Source: Heterotrichella gracilis
Taxonomy: Eukaryota; Sar; Xanthophyceae; Tribonematales; Xanthonemataceae
Reading direction: 5' to 3'
DNA: 64,000 bases
Assembly: GCA_032358255.1 (NCBI GenBank)
Contig: JAULBX010016749.1
Location: 25,889-89,888 of the forward strand
The first letter of the stretch is position 1. Each line of letters starts with the position of its first letter. Shown one piece after another: positions 1-10,455 of this stretch. A program made the position numbers and the translations under genes. A model generated the notes under the pieces. That model saw only the letters and a list, made by a program, of their open reading frames with translations, did no database searches and was not told the origin of the DNA.

Positions 1-2200
1 GAAGCAGTCAGGCACTTTGGGTAGGTTGGCAACCCTACAACAGGGTTCTGTAGCTGGTCCCACGCGGAAACTGGCCCTATTGCGCTGTGCGTATGGTATC
101 GCATGTGTGCAGTAGGCCCCGCAGGTTGTGCGCCCTGCTGAGCTGTGATGCACTTACCTGTAGGGGGTGGACGAGAGGTTGAGCAACCCCACCAGGGGGT
201 TTGGTATTGACTTAGGGAGGCGGGGCACCCAGGTTGCACCACCACCTGCACCAGAGAGCAGCATGGTTGCAAGATGGTGGTTTGTAGATGCGAGTGCAAG
301 GGGATGGGTCTGCCCTGTGCAGGCACTGCAACGTGTGCAAACTGGGTAGGAGATGTGCGGTCTACCGCGTTAGAAACAACGCGCATGCCACCAATGGCGC
401 AGGAACTGGGGCAGGCGCGTGTGCATCACGCGCCCACAAACTAGCATGGTTGTTGGCAGCCAGGGGCACGTCTTCCTGGACTGCATGCGTGCAAGGCTAC
501 CCACACCCACCAGCTTGTAGCACAGTCTGCCTTGTTTCTCTGCCTTGCCTCACCCAGCAGGGCTTGCCAGGGCTACTGTTGCGTTTAAAGCTCAAGTTTT
601 TGCCTTTGAGGTGAGCAAACTGGGTTATATGGCTTGATAGACACGCGGACCCTAGCCGATGGGGCTGGCTGCAGAGCTTGGGTGCGCACATCAGAGGGGG
701 CATGCCATCGAAGAGTCAAAGATGCGGTTTGCAGTAGGTCTGCACTGTGTTGAAGCGCCCTAACAGAATAAACTACACTCGTTAGAGTCGGTGCGCAACA
801 ACTTTGCTGCAGCGAAGTGGGCTAGCCAGGGATAAGGCTGGCTAAATCAGGGCCAGCTTGAGCATGCGTAACGGGGAGGTATGCATGCATCTGCACACAT
901 AATGCATGCATGCAACCCAGGTATTTGAGAATAAAACCTCTAAGCCTGCCTGCAGAAGCACACGTACTAAGTGCTGTTTGTGTTGAACCTGCTGTGCTGA
1001 GTATGCCCTTTGTTCGAACTTAAACCAAACCAACCAGGTTTCCAGCGCACAGTTTCCTTGCTGGACGCTAGTGGTGCACCCGCGTCTCGCCGTTCCATAG
1101 TTTACCAATCACTTTGACGTTGCTGGTGCCGAAAACCACTTCGAAACGCTGGTCCTTAAAACCCCAGCACCTTGCGAGGTGAGCATGCATATGCCGCCAC
1201 CGTGGTGTGCATGCGCCGCTTGCGACTGCGCTGTGCACATTTACCACCTGCCCAGCTGGATGCAGTGCTTCCAAATAGCCTGCACAATATCACGCACCCC
1301 TCCCTATCGTTGCACGCTACAGCACTTAGCACGCACTTCACCGAGGTAGCCTGCCCCTGTACTTTGCAGACCCAGTAGCACATGCCCGTCCTTTTGCACT
1401 CGTTATCCTTTCAATGAGTGTGCACTCTGTCCACTGACAGGGATGTACACACAGGCTCCACACGATGGGCCACCCCAGCACTGCTGCGCCTGCCAGCATG
1501 GGAGCCACAACCCTTCTCTAGGGTTCAGAACGCCACAGCCGTTTTCCGTTCGATAAGGGTCAGGCCACAACAGGTGTAACCTTTCGGTAGGGTCAGGCTC
1601 ACACGCAGCTGCAGCGTGCCACAGGGTGCAAGCCCCAGGGGCCCCAAGGGAGGCACAGTATGAAGGGCGACGAGGGGTGGGGAGGCGGAGGGAGGGCAGG
1701 AGGACGGGGAGGCAGAGGAGGGAGGGGAGGGAGGGGAGGGAGGGGAGGGAGGGGAGGCAAGGTGTGCCCCACCCCTTGAATTGCCCTTGCATATGGGCAT
1801 GGTGTGCTCTTCACAGCTTCTGGGGTCCTAGGCACCGCACTTCCCGGTGCCTGTGGTGATATGCACATCGCTGTCACGGCAGATACCCACCTTTTTTCCT
1901 ATACTGCATTATATAAGACTACATCATGTACCCTTGCTCACTCAACCTCGCTGGCTGCTCATTTGTAAACCTCGTCAATGTAATCACTGGATAACCTGCA
2001 TCGAATCACCCATCCCATGCCCCAACACATGTTGCATCCCATATGGCCATGAATGCAGCAACGCCTTGCACTTCCAGTTTGCTACCATCTCTGAACCCTG
2101 CGCCCCCTGGTCCCATTTGCCGCAGTTCTTCAAGCGTGGCCCTGCCCTGCTGGCCCCTCACACCAAGTTCCGGGGGAAACCCCGCCCTGTGAAAACCCTA
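1..2200. other. Non-coding leader region, no gene recognised
   Basis: I see no reading frame here with exon-like splice sites, family similarity or biased composition. The only clear structure is a purine tract at about 1676-1760 made of GGGAG/GGGAGG repeats. CCCTA-type motifs are scattered around it. The right-hand end probably holds the promoter and 5' exon(s) of the BUD22-like gene. Confidence 0.5.
1676..1760. repeat. G-rich GGGAG microsatellite
   Basis: A run of imperfect GGGAG/GGGGA units gives a purine-only strand. It is low-complexity sequence and creates spurious open frames on both strands. The spaced G-runs could form a G-quadruplex. Confidence 0.8.
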
Positions 2201-2211
2201 GAGCAGTGCAC

Positions 2212-5200
2212 CAACAGGTGGCTCAGGGAGCTGCGCAAGGTGGGGTGTGAGGGGTTGTGGTAGGGTTTTACATGTGTTGGGAACCCCGGGACATTCTGAC
2301 TGCAGGAACCTTGTGACAGTGTTTCATACCAGCTTGGCTGGAATCTCCGCATCAAGTTTTGCTGTGCACCTGCGCGCCGCTAAGAACGCCGGTAGCTGCA
2401 TCATCCATGACATAAAAACCCTAGACGGCCCTAAAACCCTTAGCAAATGTGCATGTGCAGGCTGCCAAGATGGCCCTAGAAAACCCTTACAAGCCCTGCA
2501 CCAACCCCCCCAAACCCTTATCAAGTGCGCACCTGCAGGCCGCCAAGAAGGCCCGCAGCTTCCAGCTGCAGCGCATCATCAGGGATATAAAGGCGGGGAA
2601 GGAGGCCTCCGCCAAAGGTAGGGTTGCTTGCCGTGGTGCACCACTACCTAGTAAGCCACACTGCAATTCAGCATTGCAGCGAGATCACCAGCACATGGTT
2701 GGCTGTGGCCTTTGCAACCCTACACTGTGTTGCAAGAGTTCCCAGGGTTCTGGGGTTATGTGTCAGGTAATTTAATGACCGGCAAGTGGCTTTTGCCCGT
2801 ATGAATTGCAAGGTTTAGCCTGCTCATCAATTGCATTGCTTTCCCCCCTTGCAGACGACGTCGTCAGCCGCGGAGCCAAGAGCGAGGAGCTGCTCCCATT
2901 GGCCAGGAGCGTGCAGCTGGATGACATTGTGGAAAAGGTGGGCACGCGAGAAATTGCATGAATTGGGGTAACATTGGGGTGTTGGGCACCTGTGTGCTGG
3001 TCAGGGACTATCCATTGGATAAATACTAGAAAAATGTAAAAGATGGCAGGGAGGTATCTACTGAATGTGATGATGTAAGGGTGCATTTTGAATTTTTTTT
3101 AGCACGCACATGTCCACCACCCCTTGTGTGACAATAGAAGTATTTTTTACACGTTTGCACCTGGTGAGACCTTTCAGGAGCAAATAAGCATGCAATTGTA
3201 TTTCTTTATATAAAACTCTTACCTAGGCTTGATGCATGCAGGCCGCGTTCCTGTGTGGGATCGACCCACAAGCAGCCATGGAGTCCAAACCTGGTGCAAC
3301 ACCAGCCAATGACAAAGAAGATGAACCATCACCAGGCAATGAAGATGCACCTGGTTCATCACCGGCCAATGAGCAAGGAAATGACCCATCACCAGCCAAT
3401 GAGGAAGGAGGTGGTCCATCAGCAGCCAATGAGGAGCAGCCAGCAGCAGCCCCAGGCAATGGAGTCACAGGGGAGCTTCGAGACCGGCTGATGGGGCGCA
3501 TGCTTGGGTGCAAGTGCCTGAGGGAGCAGGTGGCTGCCATACTGGAGGAGAAGGCCAAGAGGGCAGGTGGGTGCTCGGATTTGATGGTTGTGAGGGAGCA
3601 GGGGCTGTGCAGTGATGTCACCCCCCTGGGCAATGTAGGGGCGTTTGGAGACCTGTTGTTAGGGTTTGTGGATTTGTCAGAGTTTATCCCGAAAGCGGCG
3701 ACCCAACTATATACAGGCATTGGTCCTTGCGCATCGCCAGGCTGTGGTGCATGCTGCTGGCCTCTTGAGTGGTTTTGCAGGAATGTGGGGCCCAGGTGGT
3801 GGCAGACTACATGGTCTGGTCTAGGTTGTTTGCCTCCCAACTCTACCCTTGTGTGTTCTCTATTTCTTTGTTGCTGCGTGCAGCTTGGGATGCTGCCAGG
3901 CTCATTTGCTGGTAACGGACTGGGACTGTGCAGCTGTGTTTAGGGTTTAGGTTTTGGTTTATCCTTGGTTGTTACCGTGCAGCTGCGGAGGCCAAGGAGG
4001 CAGAAGAAGAAGAAGATGCGCAAGGGGAGGAGACAGGGGTGTCCCCCCGCGCAGGCCCCAGCCAGCCTCCGCAAGGGGTGAAGAAGCCTGGTGGCAAGAA
4101 GCGTAAGGTGGAGAGCGGGAGTGACAGTGAAGGGGAGGTATCTGAGGATGGGGCTGCTGCGGGCCTGGTGCTGCAGCGCCTGGCGCATGCAAGGTGGGTA
4201 GGGCAGGGAAAAGAACATGGGGAGGGATTTGTGGATGCGCTCTAATCTTATCTTTTGCGTGTTCCCCTGATCTCGTACTCCACGTGTGTGTCTTGTGCAA
4301 CCACCCTTACTAAGCCTTGACAAGTTCTAATACCGGGAATTGGAAGCATGTGAATTTGGGTGTGATGGAGGTCCACTAAAATTTTGTTTCCTACCCGTGC
4401 AGGGATCAGGGGGAGGAATCAGGCAGTGATGAGTCGGGTGTGATCGGGTGGTCTGACATGGATGAGGAGGGGGGCAGCGATAGTGAGGAGGGGTCCTCTG
4501 GCGGGGAGGGCCACAGTCGGCATGGAGGGGGGAAAGAGAAGCCCGGGGCTGGTGGGAAGGTGCGTCCGCATGAGGAATACACTGAAGTGAAGGTGGACAG
4601 AGTTTTGGGTTGAAATTTGCATTGTCCAATGTGATGCGCTCCCTGGCAATTTCTTGGCTTCGACCCGATCATGGCAGGGAGGATGATTAAGTGCCTGCAT
4701 GGTGTATTTTTTCTTGACATGTGTCTGCTCTCCTCTATGAAATAGACGCACAAACAACCCTAACGCTCCAAAGCCCCTGGCAGTGCACCTCAACCTTGCC
4801 TTTGACAACCAGGGAAGGTCATGTATCAAAGCACAGCATATAAGTCAGGACCCAGTGTGAATTTGTTGAATTGCCTTTCTTTGGCCTTGTTTTGCAGGGC
4901 GGGGCCCCACCGCATCAGGGCGGCAAGGGGAGCGACAAACAGGAAAAGCAGGGGAAGGGACCACCCAAAAAGCAGCCCAAGAAGAAGAAAAATAGGCTGG
5001 GGCAGCGGGAGAGGAAGCGACTGGCGCTGGCCCCTGAAGGGGGACACGACAAGTGGAAGAAGGGCGGGGTGGAGAAACGGGGGGAGAAGGATATCCGCTT
5101 CAGGGAGAGGGGAGGGAAGCAGGGGGGGCAAGGGGAGCGGCTCCCACCCCCACCTCCCTGCACTCTGGCCAATGGTGGCGTGGCTGGGGGTGGCAGGGGG

Positions 5201-6085
5201 CCCGGGCGTGGGGCGGTGGGGGCCCGTGGCGGCAGGGGTGGGGGCCGCATGGGGGGTTCACGTGGGGCGCATGTGGCGCAGCCTGGTGGGAGGGGGCAAG
5301 GGGGGATGGCCAAGGCACAACCTCCCAAGGCGCAGCCAGCCAAGGTGGGTAAATTGCATTGGCAAGGGGAGTGGAGGCATGGGGTGTAGTGGTGGTGAAG
5401 TGCATGCTTTGCAGCATGGGGTGTGGCGGAAAGGGAATTGCGTTGCATTTCCGTGGCTTGACAGTGGTGAGCCTGGTGTGGGTATGGTGGCATGCAGTCT
5501 AGGTATAATTGAGGGATTTTATGCGGTCATTTTGCATTTTATCGTTTCCATTTGCAATCCTTGCTGACCCACCAGCAACAGCATCGTTTGCACAGTTNNN
5601 NNNNNNNNNNNNNNNNNNNNNNNNNNNNNNNNNNNNNNNNNNNNNNNNNNNNNNNNNNNNNNNNNNNNNNNNNNNNNNNNNNNNNNNNNNNNNNNNNGGT
5701 TTCCCGCCACTCAACCAGCAACAGCATCGTTTGCACAGTTGGTTTCCCGCCACTCAACCAGCAACAGCATCGTTTGCACAGTTGGTTTCCCGCCACTCAA
5801 CCAGCAACAGCATCGTTCGCACAGTTGGTTTCCCGCCACTCAACCAGCACCTTTCAGGCATGCTTGGCAGCTGGCGCTGTAGGGCAAACACATGTTGTCA
5901 TCCCGTGGCAAGACCTGCTGCATCGCCAGCCTGTCACTATCTGGCTTATGAAAAGGGGAAGCTGACTGTGATCAACGTGTGTGTAGGAGGAGGCGATGCA
6001 CCCGTCGTGGGTGGCCAAGAAGGCCATGCACCAAAAGATCAGCTTGGATGCGCCCAAGGGCAAGAAAGTGGTGTTTGATGATTGA
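2212..6085 (+). CDS. BUD22/SRFBP1-like ribosome biogenesis protein (5' end uncertain)
   Basis: Phase-consistent exons are 2539-2617, 2855-2937, 3242-3566, 3983-4193, 4403-4559, 4898-5344 and 5987-6085. A likely upstream exon encodes WLRELRK and ends at a donor near 2238. No start codon could be assigned. The N-terminal AAKKARSFQLQRIIRDIK resembles the basic helix that opens BUD22 proteins. The last exon gives HPSWVAKKAM and ends GKKVVFDD-stop, the diagnostic BUD22/SRFBP1 tail. Between them lie acidic Ser/Asp/Glu tracts, Lys-rich clusters and a Gly/Arg-rich stretch near 5160-5340, as expected of a nucleolar protein. Yeast BUD22 works in 40S subunit maturation. Exon 4 carries internal SPAN-type repeats of about 10 residues. 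The last intron holds an assembly gap. The family call is firm, the 5' end is not. Confidence 0.8.
2365..2480 (+). repeat. Two decayed partial copies of the next BUD22 exon
   Basis: The exon at 2539 begins after CACCTGCAG and reads GCCGCCAAGAAGGCCCGC. Upstream in the same intron, 2365-2417 reads CACCTGCGCGCCGCTAAGAACGCC and continues with a diverged CATCATCCATGACATAAA. About 2449-2475 reads CATGTGCAGGCTGCCAAGATGGCC. Both keep the flanking acceptor-like context and the order of the true exon, but key codons have changed. They look like tandem partial duplications of the acceptor plus exon start. Confidence 0.75.
5574..5848 (+). repeat. 43-bp tandem repeat interrupted by a 100-N assembly gap
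   Basis: The unit begins GGTTTCCCGCCACTCAACCA and ends GTTTGCACAGTT. Full copies lie at 5698-5740, 5741-5783 and 5784-5826, with a partial copy after them and another partial copy before the gap. Positions 5598-5697 are exactly 100 Ns, the usual placeholder for a gap of unknown size, so the array is probably longer than shown. It lies inside the last intron of the BUD22-like gene. Confidence 0.95.
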
Positions 6086-7391
6086 GGGCAGGGCAGGGAG
6101 TGGCGTTGCTGCCTGGCAATGAATCCCTCTCCACCCCCCGTGTGACACCGATTTGCCTGCGCGGTACTTGACCTCCTGTGGAGTCCCCAAGTTGCTGTTT
6201 CTCGTGCTCCCCTGGTGCAATAGAGGAGGATTATATTTTGTGCACAGCCCCGGTCACCAGAACGCCAGGATGTGTGTGCATACCGATGCTTCCTGTCATT
6301 ACTTCCTGCAGTCATGTTGTAGGACGATGTTGGTTGAGCGGTACCAGCATGGTACCAGTGCCACTGCAAGTGTCGTCCACGCATGCACATGGACGCATGC
6401 CGTGTGATTTTATTATATATTTGCCGGTGCGTAAGTGGCGTTGTCAATGATTGACAGGTTTCAAGCGCTCCAGATTGAGCATGCTTGTACATGTAAGCTG
6501 AGGTTTGTCGAGAGCTCCTGAGGTCTCAGACTGTGTCGTAGTGTGCACTGTACCCTGCCAACTTCCCCAGTGCATGGACTACAAAGTGGTGACCACAGGT
6601 GTCCAGTGCCACAATTGAACAACATCGACTGATGCCGGCGACACAGTGTACGCAGAGCAAAGGCAATCGTTATTATAGAGTGCAGTGCATGACCACCTTG
6701 CAGACCCCCTTTACTTCGCGCAGGTCTTCCCTTTCTTCCTTTTTGATTGCAGGCAATATTGCAAGTCACTACAAGGTTATCACTCTGACTTGGCGTGGGG
6801 ATAGTTCAACTGTCTCTGGGCCAGCCTGGGTGACCCATTCTTTCCACCCCCATAACCTCACTTTAGGGTTTAGGGTCAGCCTGGAGAACCAGTAGCCTAG
6901 ATGGTGACGTAGATGTGCAGATATCTGCAAATATATGCCCCGCGAGCAGGTTAACTTGTCTTCAAATGCGCGTGCGTGCGTACCCACTTTTTCATTTAAC
7001 GGCGCAGAGTGGTCCTGAAGTAGCAAACGGCCTGCCGTTGCCAGTCTGCATGCATGCATCTTTATGCATGCATACATGCCCACCTGTGCTTGCAGCGCCC
7101 TGCTGGCGCTCTATACCTAGCACACCCTGCAGATGACTCGAGATATAAATTCGCAGTGCAGCATGGTGGCAGCCTATTGCTAAAGCCTTCCCTTCCAAAC
7201 CCGCCGAGGCTATGCCATCCTCCTACTGGATTAGAAGCTAACAAGGGCCTTGAAAAGGCGTTGATGGGAAGCTAAACAGCGCCACAGCCACTGTTGACCC
7301 TCCAAGGGGGTATAATTTACTAACAGCCAGCCACAGGAGCAAGCGCACCGCAGCACCAGCGGTAGCCTCTGGGGTGGCACCCTGGCCTGTG
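6086..7391. other. Intergenic region
   Basis: This holds the 3' flank of the BUD22-like gene and the 5' flank of the cupin_8 gene. A TGTAA motif near 6490 matches the polyadenylation signal used by volvocalean algae. I saw no conserved coding segment, RNA gene or mobile element. Confidence 0.5.
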
Positions 7392-9994
7392 ATGCAGCCA
7401 GGCGTGCCTGCGCCATCCACATGCAAGGCCAGGAGAAAGGTGAGCATGGGAAACAACACGGCTTGCACAGCTGCCGGCCTATGGGTATGGCGGAGCAGTG
7501 TTGAGCCATGGGTAGCAAACCACAGGATGCAGTGTATCAACCCTTGGGAGGGTGGGTTGACACGCTGGGCGTGGCTTTGCTAGGGTAAACTCCCGGCGAC
7601 AGCTTGTGCACTGGCTCGCCACTTACCTTTGAACCTGCAAGTATTCACGGATGAAGGGATAGGGTACAATACTTGGCGCGTATGGTGCCACACCCGCTGC
7701 ACATTTATCCCTACAGAAACCCTTGAGAAAACCCTTGTACAGGGTTCTCGATGGCTGCGCCCCCTCCCGCTGCTATTGGCCATGCTCACCTGCTGCTCCC
7801 TGCTGGTCTACGCGTGGCTCAGCTGGACCCTAAGCAAGGGTTTCCGGGAGCCGGGGTACCGCGTTGTGCGGCGAAGGAACATAGGGCACAGCAAGCACAA
7901 GGTGAGCAGGGGCTAGGGTTTAGGGGTTTGGGAGCCCCAGTGGCAGCCTGGCTGAGGATGGGAACCCCTGTTGGGGTTCAGCATCCCCTTCGTTGCTGGG
8001 TGTAGGGTTTATCCCCGTTTTGCATGCCCTATACCCTTGGGGCCGCTTTGCGCCTCAGCTCTCTGCCTTGGAGAGTTTAATGGACATGACGAGGTATACC
8101 CTACTCCAAACCCTGCCATGTATTCTACACAGAAGCACGAGTGTTACTGCACAACCACAGGGCGATTGCAGGGTAGTAGACCTCACTCCAATGCCGTACC
8201 CTACCGGTCTGCAAGATACCCTAAAGCAAACCCTCCCGCAGGGCCATCATTGGACGGTGGACCACACCCAGTGGGGCGGCAGCGCCAGCGCGAGTGAAGC
8301 CACGTGCCGCCACCTGGCGACATTCGACGCCTCTGGGGATGGCAGGGGAAACGCGTTATATGTCAAGGGGGCGGCAGGGGGGTGGCCGGGGCTCAAGCTG
8401 CTGGGGAGGAAACACCTGGAGCGGAATTCATTTTTCAGGTGGGTGGGGTTTAGGGTGTAGGGTTTCAGATATATGGGGCTCGGGTTTAGGGTGGTACCTG
8501 GGTGCTGCATAAGGATTCAGAGGGTTAGTGGCTTGTGTTGCAATGGCTGGCTAAGCATTTCCCATTGACATACACTAACACTCTCCCCCCACTTTCCCTG
8601 CAGTGGGCAGCTATTAGTCTCCCCTACCCCCGTCTTCAGCATTTTCAACAACACCACGCAGCTAGCCGAAACAGCCTTCCAGGCCCCTAACGGCATCCTG
8701 CCGGGGCGCATCGTTGAAACCACATTTGCAGAATTTGTGCAACGAGCGGGGGGGCACCGGCGGGGCATAAATATGAAGCCTGTGGCGTGGCCCAAGGAGT
8801 GGTATTACTGGTCCAGCGTACCTCCCCAGTGGGGTGGGGTGAGGGAGATGCTGGGTGACCTCCCCTTTACCTGCTTTAATGCTTCCCAAGGTGGGTAGTG
8901 GAGGGGCGGGGGTGGTGATGGAGGTGGTGGTGAAACAATGTAGGATGGAGTAGCTGGGCAGCTGAATCATCAACAGATGCATGCATGCAAGCAGTGGGAA
9001 GCAACAGAATACCGAAAGCCTACCAATTCCGTGTCGCCACCAGTACATGGCGTCAACCAGCGGGGATGTGGACCACCCCGCCAAATCAGTCAAACCTAGA
9101 CCCCCCACTGCCACCTCCAAACACCCGCCAGTACTTCCAGCACACCACGGGGTCAAAACCCCTCCTCCAGAACCCCAAACCCTCCTTCAAATTTTGAACC
9201 CCGCCCCCACGCAGGTCCCCACCGGCGGCTGGCGGGAGGCGTGCGCATTGGCGGTGCCAGGCTGCGTGTGACCCCCAAGGGTGCTGAGCACATGCTGCAC
9301 TACGATGACGCAGCCAGCATGGTGGTGGTGGTGGAGGGCAGGAAGCAGGTGGGTGGGGGGTTGCGGGTGGGTGCAGGGGATGTGATAGTGGAGGGTGGTG
9401 GTGGGTGCATCTGCAGCCTGGATGCAGCCTTGGTATATACCTTAGGGCGCAGATGTCGTGACACGTGGCACATTTGTGTGGTGGACGTGTCACCACATCA
9501 GTGGCACATGACCACCCCCATGTGACAGTACATGTGCTGTTCGTGAACAAAAATCCCCCCATATGTAACCACCCACATGTGCACATGCCGCCCCTCATGT
9601 CCACGGCCAAGCGACCACGCATATCGTCCTCCCCTTGCGCCTCTCGGCACCCTACCAAGCACCCTACCAATATACCTTCCTTCCTCCCTACCAAGCACCC
9701 AGCAGCAGCAGCAGCAACATCCCATTCCCTCCTGCTCCACAGGTTACCCTTGTCTCCTCCCTTGAAGTGCCCTACACCTACCCCTACCCCCCCAACCACT
9801 ACCTCGCCAGGCGATCCCAAGTTGACCTCAACAACATCAATTTCACCGTGTTCCCCCTGGCCAAATTCTTGCATCCCCACAAGGTGGTGCTGGGTCCCGG
9901 GGATGCTGTTTTGTTCCCGCCCTACACGGCGCACGTGACAAAGAGCCTCACACCGGTGGTGTCACTATCTCTGAGGCTTAGAGCGCTGGACTAG
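7392..9994 (+). CDS. Type II membrane cupin_8/JmjC-like 2-oxoglutarate dioxygenase
   Basis: Six exons, all in phase: 7392-7439, 7743-7901, 8161-8438, 8604-8890, 9215-9348 and 9743-9994, giving 385 residues. A short basic N-terminus (STCKARRKGSRW) is followed by one hydrophobic helix, about residues 23-44, so a signal-anchored Golgi/ER lumenal protein is likely. The C-terminal third has the cupin_8 layout: a strand ending in LHYDD, then EGRKQVTLV, a VDLNN segment, LGPGD, and PPYTAHVTKSL. His286, Asp288 and His366 form the expected HxD...H iron triad. Members of this fold hydroxylate protein or tRNA side chains; the substrate here is unknown. The central region (residues about 70-258) is unrecognised. 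The start was chosen because it gives a perfect phase-0 join to the membrane helix. A partial copy of the last exon lies 330 bp downstream. Confidence 0.8.
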
Positions 9995-10324
9995 GGTTTG
10001 GGTAGGGGTTTTCCCTGTGGTTTGCCTGAGCCGGCGGGTCGTCAGTATCATTTTGTTTATGCTTACTTTGTCGCGCGTGTGATTACCAAAATTATTCCTG
10101 CGTTGCAACTCCTTGCTATTCAAGGCTCCTATGCTCTGTACACTAAACGCCAAACCCTTTTACATGCCATGCCTGCGGGCATTGGCTAACTAGGCCTCCG
10201 GGCCTACCCTTGACCAGCCGTTCTGGCTGGTGTGGTGCCCTGGTGCGAGCCAGTGGCCCCCCAACTACGCCTCTGTGCGTTCCCTTTCTTTCTTTCTTTC
10301 TTCTGGACCCTCAAAGAGCCCTAG

Positions 10325-10455
10325 GGGTACTGTTTCCGCCATACACGGCGCACGTGACCAAGAGCCTCACCCCCGTGGTGTCGCTGGCTCTGAGACTGAG
10401 GGCTGTGGACTAGGGCTTAGGGGTTGCCTATGCTTTGCCTGCGCCGCGGCGGTTA
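10325..10455 (+). other. Second copy of the cupin_8 gene's final coding segment
   Basis: This repeats the end of the preceding gene, from VLFPPYTAHVTKSL through the stop codon at 10411-10413, plus some 3' flank (TTTGCCTG..GCCG). Over about 29 codons I count 13 synonymous differences and only two amino-acid changes, Ser to Ala and Leu to Val. The metal-binding His and the stop are kept. A TTTC-rich pyrimidine tract (about 10280-10300) followed by AG lies just upstream, so it could act as an alternative last exon. It may instead be the remnant of a paralogue whose other exons are lost. Confidence 0.75.

Noticed and set aside
1-700. Coding exons in the first 700 bases
   Set aside because: Open frames exist but lack splice-site partners, codon bias and any recognisable motif.
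3223-3840. Minus-strand open frame opposite BUD22 exon 4
   Set aside because: Complement of the SPAN-repeat coding exon. The plus frame joins in phase to neighbouring exons, this one does not.
5574-5848. CRISPR-like array at the 43-bp repeat
   Set aside because: Units are head-to-tail with no spacers and lie in an intron of a eukaryotic gene.
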